Source of the DNA: an uncultured bacterium
GTDB taxonomy: Bacteria > Latescibacterota > UBA2968 > UBA8231
Reading direction: 5' to 3'
NCBI GenBank assembly: GCA_937942165.1
Contig: CALDFW010000143.1
Location: 1 to 32,908 of the forward strand
DNA: 32,908 bases
The translations under genes were made by a program, and so were the position numbers. Under the pieces are notes generated by a model that saw nothing but the letters and a program-made list of their open reading frames with translations, was not told the origin of the DNA and searched no databases. Positions 8,144-15,100 of the stretch are shown in pieces. Each line of letters starts with the position of its first letter. The first letter of the stretch is position 1.

Positions 8144-9607
8144 CTAAGGTTGATCCTTGTAAAAGATGTCGGTGCCTACGCGGCGTGAAAAGCCAACTGC
8201 ATCCCCTTTTTCGTTGAGCAGGGGCTTAGGGGGCGTACGCCGTTGTGTAAAGAGGCTCACCGTCACAAAAGCCAGAGCTGCGAATGGAACCGCTATTAAA
8301 TCTGCCGGAAGATCGGGCGATGCGACAAGCAATATCTGCCAGGTAATAAAGCCAACGATAATGGACGCTAAACAGCCCGATTCGTTCCCTTTCTTCCACC
8401 AAATTCCGCCTGTGAGAGGAACAAATAGCGTGGCTAGGAGAATGGACCAAGAGTCGACCATTAAGTCGTAAACGGACGTCTTATCCAGCGCTAACCAGAG
8501 CGCAAATAGACCGAAGACGACCACCGAGATACGCGAGACCATAAGGGCGGTACGCTCGCTGATATCCGGCTTAATATAACGCATGATATCCCATCCTACT
8601 ACGCTTGCGGGAGCCAATAGTGCGCTGTCTGCACTGGAAAGGAGGGCGGATACGAGTGCGCCGACAAAGAGAACGAGGGCAGCTTCGGGCAGATACTTGA
8701 GCGCAAGTTCCATCATGACGAGGTCCGGATTAGACAAATTGGGTAAGATCACGCTTCCGGCTAGGCCGAGAAAGACGGGAATAAGGCCGACGGTGATATA
8801 GAGTAGGCCGGCTAAATAGGCACTCCGGTAGGCCACTTTCTCATCTCGACTCGAAAGACTCCGCTGAATCAAGTCTTGCCCAGCCAGATTCCCTAAGCCG
8901 ATAACCAACCAATCTCGGGCATAGGCGAACCAATCAGCTGAGCCAGCATTGCGCGGATACAGATGGAAGCGGTCGGCTGGAATTTGAGCGGCCAAGGCCT
9001 GCCATCCTCCCATATCACTGATGAGTATGGGTGCTAAAATAAGAAGGCCGAGGGTGAGGATCGTTACCTGGACAAAATCCGTTAGCGTAACGGCCCACAT
9101 GCCACCGGCAAAGGTGTAGAGCAGTACGATTGCTGCGGCCACTAGGATACCCGTAGAAGGATCAATGCCCGTGAGACTTTGCAGGATCCTGCCAAATGCA
9201 ACCATCAGGGAGGCAACCCAACCCACATAAGCTGGTATCGTGCACAGGCTGGCCAAAAGGCCGGCGTTCTTGTTAAAGCGAGTTGTAAACAGGGAGGCAA
9301 TGGTCATTAAACCCATGCGTCGCAGAATGCGCACGTAGAAAAAGCCGGCAACAAAAAGGCATAGAGCAGCGCCAAAGGGGTCGGCAATGACCGCCAGCAA
9401 GCCTCCTTGGTAGGCTGCACTGGCTGCGCCAATGCAAATGCCGCCCCCAAACCAGGTAGCGGCAAGTGTAGCCGTGCAAAGGGGCAGAGAGAGTCTCTTG
9501 CCTGCGACTATAAAGTCCTCCGTCGTACCGACTTTACGGCTGGCATAAAGGCCGATGGCCAGCATGCATACCACATAAAAACCGAGTCCGATCAGCACAT
9601 AGCTCAT
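8144..9607 (-). CDS. Sodium:solute symporter (SSS family)
   Basis: This 487-aa integral membrane protein is made almost entirely of hydrophobic helices, as expected of the 13-helix SSS (LeuT-fold) transporters that couple solute uptake to the sodium gradient. Family signatures include VAGKRLSLPLCTATLAATWFGGG near the N-terminus, YTFAGGMWAVTLTDFVQ (the usual GGxxAVxxTDxxQ), GNLAGQDLIQRSLSSRDEK, and SALLSSADSALLAPASVVGWDI, which carries the conserved Ser-rich sodium-binding helix. The ATG at 9607 is preceded by AGGA on the minus strand. The SUMF1 lipoprotein follows closely and may be co-transcribed. The substrate is unknown; sugars, amino acids and organic acids are all possible. Confidence 0.94.
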   Translation of the reverse strand: MSYVLIGLGFYVVCMLAIGLYASRKVGTTEDFIVAGKRLSLPLCTATLAATWFGGGICIGAASAAYQGGLLAVIADPFGAALCLFVAGFFYVRILRRMGLMTIASLFTTRFNKNAGLLASLCTIPAYVGWVASLMVAFGRILQSLTGIDPSTGILVAAAIVLLYTFAGGMWAVTLTDFVQVTILTLGLLILAPILISDMGGWQALAAQIPADRFHLYPRNAGSADWFAYARDWLVIGLGNLAGQDLIQRSLSSRDEKVAYRSAYLAGLLYITVGLIPVFLGLAGSVILPNLSNPDLVMMELALKYLPEAALVLFVGALVSALLSSADSALLAPASVVGWDIMRYIKPDISERTALMVSRISVVVFGLFALWLALDKTSVYDLMVDSWSILLATLFVPLTGGIWWKKGNESGCLASIIVGFITWQILLVASPDLPADLIAVPFAALAFVTVSLFTQRRTPPKPLLNEKGDAVGFSRRVGTDIFYKDQP

Positions 9608-9842
9608 ATTTTGAGTTCCTCCAGTGTGAGAGAAAAATATGCATGAAACATAAAATGCAAAAGGTTGTGTGGGCGATCTTTTTATCTGAGGAGGTGAGCA
9701 GTGGACGCCGAAGAAAATACTCGAAAAACCGGGTCAATAAGTGTGGGAAGTAGCGGTTGTGCAGAGTGCGAATAGTTGGTTATCTTTTTCGAGAAAGGGG
9801 CCTTTATAGGCCGATTTTTACTCTTTCCCCTCCAAGGATTCC
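9608..9842. other. Intergenic region between divergent symporter and small-protein genes
   Basis: This 235-bp stretch separates the leftward symporter gene from the rightward 109-aa gene, so it should carry both promoters. I found no convincing -35/-10 pair for either direction. The AT-rich part at 9630-9660 is the best candidate for the leftward promoter. Short minus-strand open frames across it lack ribosome binding sites and I do not consider them genes. Confidence 0.4.
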
Positions 9843-10172
9843 ATGCAAAAAGCCTATAAGGTAGAAACCTCAATATCTCATGACTTAGCGGAACTCTATT
9901 CCATTCTGGTTGATGAATTCGAGGCAAATAGCAGCATTCCACTTTCCGATCTCAACAGAACGCTCTTGCAAACGGGTATTATTCACCATCTGACGATGAT
10001 GCAGGGACTTGGATTAGTCCGGGGAGATAAGGAGAAAGAGGCTCGAATAGAGGCGCTCATAGAAAACGTTGCCAGCGATACGCTCCTCTGGGATGTGCTC
10101 AATATGGTAAGGTCATATTGGCGAGATCGAGGTGTCGATGGTCAGGGAGGGGCCATCGATTTAAAGGCCTGA
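9843..10172 (+). CDS. Small acidic protein of unknown function
   Basis: The protein has 109 aa and I do not recognise it. The composition is hydrophilic, and the sequence reads as mainly alpha-helical (SHDLAELYSILVDEFEA, LNRTLLQTGIIHHLTMMQGLG, RIEALIENVASDTLLWDVLNMVRSYW), with no signal peptide, membrane segment or cysteines. AAGGA lies 4 nt before the ATG at 9843, supporting translation. It stands alone between divergent and downstream promoters, immediately before the iron-sulfur/oxidative-stress cluster, but the promoter at 10258 separates it from that unit. A small cytosolic regulatory or adaptor protein is possible. Confidence 0.65.
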   Translation: MQKAYKVETSISHDLAELYSILVDEFEANSSIPLSDLNRTLLQTGIIHHLTMMQGLGLVRGDKEKEARIEALIENVASDTLLWDVLNMVRSYWRDRGVDGQGGAIDLKA

Positions 10173-10186
10173 AGAGATCGATTTAA
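10155..10186 (+). repeat. Direct repeat ATCGATTTAA
   Basis: Two exact copies of ATCGATTTAA lie at 10155-10164, inside the end of the 109-aa gene, and at 10177-10186, just after its stop. The second copy is followed by GAGG and a TTTTTT run. I see no strong stem, so a terminator is not demonstrated. It could be a protein-binding repeat or chance. Confidence 0.3.
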
Positions 10187-10257
10187 GAGGTTTTTTATCC
10201 CTCCAAGAACTTATTTAACTTATTGTAGTTTTTGGCCTTTATGAGTTTGTTCTCGGG

Positions 10258-10286
10258 TTGACATGCTCATTCAAGCCGAGTATATT
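10258..10286 (+). promoter_or_regulatory. Strong sigma-70-type promoter of the scaffold/sod/peroxiredoxin unit
   Basis: TTGACA at 10258-10263 is a perfect -35 box, followed by a 17-bp spacer and TATATT at 10281-10286 as the -10 box. Transcription would start near 10293, about 35 nt before the scaffold start codon. A 5-bp inverted repeat, CTCGG at 10252-10256 and CCGAG at 10276-10280, brackets the -35 box and ends against the -10 box, a possible operator. Confidence 0.75.
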
Positions 10287-10327
10287 TTCTCCGGTTATAG
10301 CCTTTTTCACCGTTGTTAGGTCGTCCC

Positions 10328-10693
10328 TTGGATTCATATAGTCAAAAGATTCTCGATCACTATCGTTCCCCGCGGCATTCAGGCGTGTTGGCGTCTGCTA
10401 ATGCAAAGGGAGTGGCCGAGAATCCCGCCTGTGGCGACAGTATGCGGTTCTTCGCCCGAGTTGAAAATAGTTTAATCGTGGAGGTTTCCTGCCAGACGTT
10501 TGGCTGTGCTCCCTCCGTTGCCGCAGGCTCTGTGCTAGCTGAGTTGGTGAAAGGGAAATCGCTTCAGTCGGTAGAAATAGATGCCTCTGTAATCGAGGAA
10601 GCGCTCGGAGGACTGCCTCCGATAAAGAAACATGCGGCCGTTCTGGCCGCCGATGCGTTCCATAGTTTTGTCAATGACTTTCACACCACATAA
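10328..10693 (+). CDS. IscU/NifU-like iron-sulfur scaffold lacking the third cysteine
   Basis: The protein has 121 aa and resembles the IscU/NifU N-terminal scaffold on which Fe-S clusters are built. The family start DSYSQKILDHYRSPRHSG is clear. NPACGD holds the first ligand Cys35 and conserved Asp37, and FGCAPSVAAGS holds the second, Cys60. The third ligand, normally in a KxHCSxLA segment, is replaced: the protein reads KKHAAVLA with Ala103. I chose the TTG at 10328 because the family begins there and a TAGG lies about 7 nt upstream; another TTG at 10313 is in frame. No cysteine desulfurase gene is nearby. It leads an apparent operon with superoxide dismutase and peroxiredoxin. Confidence 0.85.
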   Translation: MDSYSQKILDHYRSPRHSGVLASANAKGVAENPACGDSMRFFARVENSLIVEVSCQTFGCAPSVAAGSVLAELVKGKSLQSVEIDASVIEEALGGLPPIKKHAAVLAADAFHSFVNDFHTT

Positions 10694-10717
10694 TCAACCT
10701 TCTTGAAAGGATTTATC

Positions 10718-11326
10718 ATGGCCCATTCATTGCCCGATTTGCCCTATGCGTATGACGCGCTTGAACCGCACATAGACGCGCGGACGATGGAAATTCATCA
10801 TTCCAAGCACCACAACACCTATATAACCAATCTCAACGCCGCTCTTGAAGGACACGACGAACTGGCTTCCAAGAGTATCGAAGACCTAGTTTCTGACCTG
10901 GATGCCGTGCCCGAAGCAGCCAGGATGGCCGTGCGTAATAACGGCGGTGGACACGCCAATCACAGCCTCTTCTGGGGCAACCTGTGCCCCGACGGCGGCG
11001 AACCAAGCGCTGATTTGGCAGCTGCAATTGAGAGTGATCTCGGGGGAATGGATGCGTTCAAGGACGCGTTCGCTAAAGCGGCAACAACGCGCTTTGGTTC
11101 GGGGTGGGCTTGGCTGGTTGTAAAGGATGGCAAGCTGGCTGTGACGAGCACGCCGAATCAAGATACGCCCTTGATGGATGGTTCAGGGACGCCCATTCTC
11201 GGTCTAGACGTCTGGGAACACGCTTACTATCTGAACTACCAGAATCGCCGGCCAGATTATATTGCCGCTTTTTTTAATGTAGTTAATTGGCACGCGGTTA
11301 GCGATCGCTACGCCGCTGCTAAATAG
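10718..11326 (+). CDS. sodA: Superoxide dismutase, Mn type by residue pattern
   Basis: The 202-aa protein converts superoxide to oxygen and hydrogen peroxide. Metal ligands are visible: His27 in MEIHHSKHH, His82 in HANHSLFW, and Asp164 and His168 in LDVWEHAYY. The NNGGGHANH segment and Gln148 in PNQDTP are the pattern of manganese rather than iron enzymes, although cambialistic forms exist. The ATG at 10718 is preceded by GAAAGGA; the in-frame TTG at 10703 overlaps that ribosome binding site. No signal peptide, so it is cytoplasmic. It lies 24 bp after the scaffold gene and 10 bp before the peroxiredoxin, which fits sequential removal of superoxide and peroxide. Confidence 0.95.
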   Translation: MAHSLPDLPYAYDALEPHIDARTMEIHHSKHHNTYITNLNAALEGHDELASKSIEDLVSDLDAVPEAARMAVRNNGGGHANHSLFWGNLCPDGGEPSADLAAAIESDLGGMDAFKDAFAKAATTRFGSGWAWLVVKDGKLAVTSTPNQDTPLMDGSGTPILGLDVWEHAYYLNYQNRRPDYIAAFFNVVNWHAVSDRYAAAK

Positions 11327-11336
11327 GGAGATCTAA

Positions 11337-11804
11337 ATGACTCTGCAAGTTGGAGATAAGGCTCCCCAATTTACGCTGCCGGATACGTCAAGAGAAGACG
11401 TCAGTTTTCCGATGGATCCTGCTCAGAATGTCGTTTTGCTCTTTGTACCCCTCGCTTTTTCTGGTGTCTGTACGGCCGAGCTGTGCGATGTTTCGCAGGG
11501 GTTGAGTGCATACGAAGATTTGGGTGCGCGCGTGCTGGCTATCAGCGTCGACAGCCCTTTTGCGTTAAAGAGTTGGTCGGATCAAGAAGGTATCACTTTG
11601 ACGCTGCTAAGCGACTTCAACAAAGAGGTCTCAGCCGCTTATGGAGCCCAGTACGATGATTTCATCGGGCTTAAGGGAGTGGCTAAGCGCTCTGCCTTCG
11701 TGATAGACAAAGAGGGCGTGATTCGCCATGCCTCAGTCTCTGATGATCCAACGGTCTTGCCTGACTTTGAAGCGATTCAAGCTTGTCTTCGAACATTAGA
11801 ATAG
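11337..11804 (+). CDS. Peroxiredoxin (AhpE/Bcp-like)
   Basis: The 155-aa thioredoxin-fold protein reduces peroxides. It starts LQVGDKAPQFTLPDTS, typical of the AhpC/TSA family. The active-site segment VPLAFSGVCTAELC contains the peroxidatic Cys45 in a P-x3-S-x2-C arrangement (Ser instead of the more common Thr), and Cys50 lies five residues on, giving a possible intramolecular resolving partner. SAFVIDKEGVIRHA is the usual C-terminal strand. It is cytoplasmic, with an upstream GGGAG. Its location right behind superoxide dismutase indicates a shared antioxidant transcript, ended by the hairpin at 11827-11866. Confidence 0.93.
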   Translation: MTLQVGDKAPQFTLPDTSREDVSFPMDPAQNVVLLFVPLAFSGVCTAELCDVSQGLSAYEDLGARVLAISVDSPFALKSWSDQEGITLTLLSDFNKEVSAAYGAQYDDFIGLKGVAKRSAFVIDKEGVIRHASVSDDPTVLPDFEAIQACLRTLE

Positions 11805-11826
11805 ATCGTCGACAGCGAAGATAAAA

Positions 11827-11870
11827 GCAGAGAGGGGTGAAGCACTATGCTTTCGCCCCTCTCTGCCGTT
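11827..11870 (+). terminator. Putative terminator after the antioxidant operon
   Basis: GCAGAGAGGGG (11827-11837) pairs perfectly over 11 bp with CCCCTCTCTGC (11856-11866). Inside, GAAGC and GCTTTC add further imperfect pairing around a small loop. Only a short TTT follows, so it is a strong hairpin with a weak T-tract. An upstream in-frame ATG of the KamA frame lies within it, which argues against that start. Confidence 0.6.
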
Positions 11871-11920
11871 TGGGCCTGTATTCCTGCGCAAATCACATTT
11901 ACCAAAGGATTCTCAGATAC

Positions 11921-13291
11921 ATGAAGCCTTCGGAGAGCAATCCCCGATTTCGTCAAGATGTCCCTCAGGAAATGGCGCGTCTCGACCACCGAGACCTGCG
12001 CGATGATGAGTTTTGGCGTGCCATTCCGGCATATGCTCAGCTCAGCCGAGACGAGTTCAACGATTATCGTTTTCAGAGCCGAAACTGCGTAACGAGCCTG
12101 CGCAAGCTGCAGCAGGTTATTGGCGAAAAAATGGACCCTGCTTTCTACCGGGATGTGGAAGAGGGGATAGTGCGCTCGACCATGAGTCTGCGCATTTCCC
12201 CCTATCTGATCTCGTTGATCGATTGGGAAAACCCATACGACGATCCACTACGGATTCAATTTCTACCTCTGGGTTCGCAAATGCGAGAAGATCATCCGGA
12301 ACTGCGTCTCGACTCTTTGGCAGAGCAGGACGATTCGCCGGTGCCAGGGCTTACTCACCGCTACAGGGATCGCGCTCTCTTTCTCGCTTTGGATACGTGC
12401 CCTGTTTACTGTCGCTTTTGCACGCGCTCTTACGCGGTGGGGCTCGATACGGAAGACGTGGAAAAAGTGCATTTTGGTGCCCTTACCGACCGTTGGCAAG
12501 AGGTCTTCACGTATGTGGAGTCCCGGCCAGAGTTGGAAGATCTCGTGATCAGCGGGGGGGACGTAGCAAACCTCAAAGCTGAACATATTGAACACATTGG
12601 GATGCGTCTATTGGACATAGAGCACGTCCAACGCATGCGATTTGCCAGTAAAGCCCCGGCAATAATGCCCCAAAAACTCATAACGGACCGGGCATGGACG
12701 GACGCGCTCATACGCGTAGTTGAGGAAGGGCGTGTCAGAGGAAAGGAAGTCTCCCTCCACACGCATTTTAACCACCCTGTGGAAATTACGGAAATTACGC
12801 GTGGGGCCCTAGAGCCCTTGGTGCAGCGAGGGGTTATTATACGGAATCAAACCGTTCTACAGCGCAGGGTAAACGACACCCCGAATACAATGCAGCTATT
12901 GGTTCAGCGATTGGGATGGTTGGGAGTGAAGCCCTACTACGTATTTGTGCACGACATGGTGCGGGGAGTAGAAGATTTACGCACGAGCCTGCAAACGGCC
13001 ATCAAACTGGAAAAACAGGTTCGTGGCCTTACTTCTGGGTTCAATACGCCGAATTTCGTGTTGGATACCATGGGGGGAGGAGGCAAGCGCAACGTGCACG
13101 CTTTTGAGGTATATGATCGGAACAATGGGATTGCCGTGTATGCAAGTCCAGCGGTGCGCCCAGGCGATCTCTTCTTCTATTTTGATCCAATTGATGAGCT
13201 GTCTCCAGAGGCTCAAGACCGCTGGCGAGACCCCATTCACCGTGCTTCCATGCTGGAAGATGCTATGCAGCGGGCCAGAGACTGCGAGTGA
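11921..13291 (+). CDS. KamA-family radical SAM enzyme (lysine 2,3-aminomutase-like)
   Basis: The protein has 456 aa. Aminomutases of this family use S-adenosylmethionine, a [4Fe-4S] cluster and PLP to move an amino group from C2 to C3. CPVYCRFCTR around residue 165 is the cluster-binding Cx3Cx2C motif. SLHTHFNHPVEIT, NQTVLQRRVNDTP and YYVFVHDMVRGVEDLRT are family signatures, and VLDTMGGGGKR provides the PLP lysine. The Asp residues in VFVHDM and VLDTM correspond to those that recognise the lysine side chain in characterised lysine 2,3-aminomutase, favouring lysine over glutamate. It is longer than EpmB, and no elongation-factor-P genes are nearby. AAAGGA lies 11 nt before the chosen ATG. Confidence 0.88.
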   Translation: MKPSESNPRFRQDVPQEMARLDHRDLRDDEFWRAIPAYAQLSRDEFNDYRFQSRNCVTSLRKLQQVIGEKMDPAFYRDVEEGIVRSTMSLRISPYLISLIDWENPYDDPLRIQFLPLGSQMREDHPELRLDSLAEQDDSPVPGLTHRYRDRALFLALDTCPVYCRFCTRSYAVGLDTEDVEKVHFGALTDRWQEVFTYVESRPELEDLVISGGDVANLKAEHIEHIGMRLLDIEHVQRMRFASKAPAIMPQKLITDRAWTDALIRVVEEGRVRGKEVSLHTHFNHPVEITEITRGALEPLVQRGVIIRNQTVLQRRVNDTPNTMQLLVQRLGWLGVKPYYVFVHDMVRGVEDLRTSLQTAIKLEKQVRGLTSGFNTPNFVLDTMGGGGKRNVHAFEVYDRNNGIAVYASPAVRPGDLFFYFDPIDELSPEAQDRWRDPIHRASMLEDAMQRARDCE

Positions 13292-13389
13292 GAAGTGTGA
13301 TATCAGTATTTGTATGAGGTTGTTTTCCTCTCTTAATGAGAGAGCTAATGGGCATACAACACTCCACGTGTGCGAGAGGTTAATTATTT

Positions 13390-15045
13390 ATGGCTTACAC
13401 AGACTTTAATGTTTTGCTAGCGGCCCTAGGCGTTCTGCTGGTTGGAGCCGGGATGGGCTATCTGCTGAGTGGATCGGCCCGGCGCAGTGCCGTTGCGCGC
13501 GTAGAGCGTGAGGCGCAAGAGCATCTTGATCGCATGATGGCCGAAGAAGAGCGAACACGGCGCTTGAAAGTATTGGAAGAAAAAGACGAATGGTATGCGG
13601 TCAAAGCACAGCAGGAAAAGGAACTGGAGCAGCAGCTCTTAGGTCTCAGTGAGAAAGACAAGGTATTAACAGACGACCGAAGTGCGCTGCAGGCCAAGCG
13701 GGAAGGCCTCAACAAAGATGTCAAGCGATTCAAGCAGCAGGAGAGTAGAATCCAGCAGCGTGAGCAAGCGGCTAAATCAAAAGAGGGCGAATTGGCCCAA
13801 AAAATGAGTGAATACCAAGAGCGGTTGGAAATGGTGGGTGGCTTGAGCGTTGAGGATGCGCGCGAGCAGATGATGGAACTTCTGGCTGGAGAGGTTCGGG
13901 CTCGTTCAGCGGCTTTGGTGCGCGCGGAGAGAGCCCGTGCCAAAGAGGAGTCTGATCGCGAAGCAAAAAAGATAATTGCGATGGCGATACAGCGCTGCGT
14001 GGTTGATGAGGCCGTTCAGGTGACCACTTCGAACGTAGCCTTGCCCAACGAGGGAATAAAGAGTCGGATCATAGGCAAGGAGGGACGCAACGTTCGCACG
14101 TTTGAAGCGGCTACGGGAGTTAAGGTCGTGGTCGATGATACGCCGGAAACCGTTCTCCTATCAACCTACGATCCGGCCAGACGAGAGATCGCTGGCCGGG
14201 CTATGAAAAAGCTTATAGCAGATGGTGGTTTTACGCCTAACCGGATCGAAGAGGTCGTAAAAGAGTGTCGTTCGGAGCTGGATGAGGAGATGGTTGGAGA
14301 GGGGAAAAAGGCACTCGCAGAAATAGGCGCCAAGCAATACCACTCCGAACTACCTCATTACGTCGGCATGCTGAAATACCGTGCGAGCTTCGGCCAAAAC
14401 CTACTACAGCACTGTCTCGAAGTGGCCCATTTAGCTGGGCTGATGGCGGCAGAGCTAAAGCTGGACGTCCGCCTAGCTAAGCGCGCCGGTCTCCTTCACG
14501 ATATTGGCAAGACCGTAAGTCGTGAAATGGAGGGATCGCACGTTGAACTGGGTATCGAATTGGGCGATCGATTTGAAGAGCATCCCATTGTGAAAGAGGC
14601 GATCGCCGAACACCATGAAGACAACGAGCGCATGTCGTCAATTGGCTTTCTGGTGAAGGCCGCCGACACGATTTCCTCCATCCGTCCAGGCGGTCGCCGC
14701 GAAGATCTTGAAGGGTATGCTCGGCGCATAATGCGCTTGGAAGAAGTGGCCAATTCTTTTGACGGAGTTAAAGACGTGTACGCGATCAACGCCGGTCGAG
14801 AGGTTCGCGTTATGGTTGAAGGCCAGCGCATTGGAGATGATGATGCGGAAATGCTCGCCTTTGATATTGCCGAACGCGTGAAGAATGAGCTGACTTTCGC
14901 CGGCCAGGTTAAGGTAATGGTCGTGCGCGAGACCCAAGCGGTTCGCTTTACCGGACGGAGTAGGGGCAATCGGCCCAAAGGGCGCGTTTCACGTGGGCGT
15001 GGACGTGGACGTCGCAATCCACAGGGCGACATCTCACCGAACTAG
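13390..15045 (+). CDS. rny: Ribonuclease Y with basic RG-rich C-terminal tail
   Basis: This 551-aa membrane-anchored endoribonuclease starts mRNA decay. Residues 6-28 form the N-terminal membrane anchor, about 35-165 a highly charged coiled coil, about 215-275 the KH RNA-binding domain (KSRIIGKEGRNVRTFEAATG), and about 340-460 the HD domain with RAGLLHDIGK and AEHHEDNE. Family members normally end just after the VMVVRETQAV strand. Here about 28 extra residues follow, rich in Arg and Gly (RSRGNRPKGRVSRGRGRGRR), likely an added RNA-binding tail. Dxr follows after 55 bp and KamA precedes by 98 bp. Confidence 0.96.
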   Translation: MAYTDFNVLLAALGVLLVGAGMGYLLSGSARRSAVARVEREAQEHLDRMMAEEERTRRLKVLEEKDEWYAVKAQQEKELEQQLLGLSEKDKVLTDDRSALQAKREGLNKDVKRFKQQESRIQQREQAAKSKEGELAQKMSEYQERLEMVGGLSVEDAREQMMELLAGEVRARSAALVRAERARAKEESDREAKKIIAMAIQRCVVDEAVQVTTSNVALPNEGIKSRIIGKEGRNVRTFEAATGVKVVVDDTPETVLLSTYDPARREIAGRAMKKLIADGGFTPNRIEEVVKECRSELDEEMVGEGKKALAEIGAKQYHSELPHYVGMLKYRASFGQNLLQHCLEVAHLAGLMAAELKLDVRLAKRAGLLHDIGKTVSREMEGSHVELGIELGDRFEEHPIVKEAIAEHHEDNERMSSIGFLVKAADTISSIRPGGRREDLEGYARRIMRLEEVANSFDGVKDVYAINAGREVRVMVEGQRIGDDDAEMLAFDIAERVKNELTFAGQVKVMVVRETQAVRFTGRSRGNRPKGRVSRGRGRGRRNPQGDISPN

Positions 15046-15100
15046 GGTCGACCATTCTTTTGTCGGTCAGACAGGACGTGATAGGCGGAACGGATTGCTA

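Noticed and set aside
9534-9942. Minus-strand open frames across the symporter upstream region
   Set aside because: They have no ribosome binding site or recognisable motif, and overlap real genes on both sides.
11837-11920. Upstream in-frame extension of the KamA gene
   Set aside because: Its ATG lies at the terminator-like hairpin of the preceding operon; the ATG at 11921 gives a normal family start.
11921-13291. EpmB, the elongation factor P lysine aminomutase
   Set aside because: The protein is about 110 residues longer than EpmB, and no efp or epmA gene is nearby.
13328-13342. CTCTC-TTAAT-GAGAG hairpin before rny as a terminator
   Set aside because: The stem has only 5 bp and no T-run follows; it is too weak to call.
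13458-13943. Long minus-strand frame inside rny
   Set aside because: The Ser/Arg-rich translation is the antisense shadow of the charged coiled coil of RNase Y.
14496-15032. Long minus-strand frame inside the rny HD domain
   Set aside because: It is a low-complexity Arg/Ser/Pro-rich antisense shadow with no start signal.
14993-15100. Upstream in-frame extension of dxr overlapping rny
   Set aside because: It is a frame-shadow of the RG-rich tail of RNase Y. The Dxr family begins at the Rossmann strand just after 15101.
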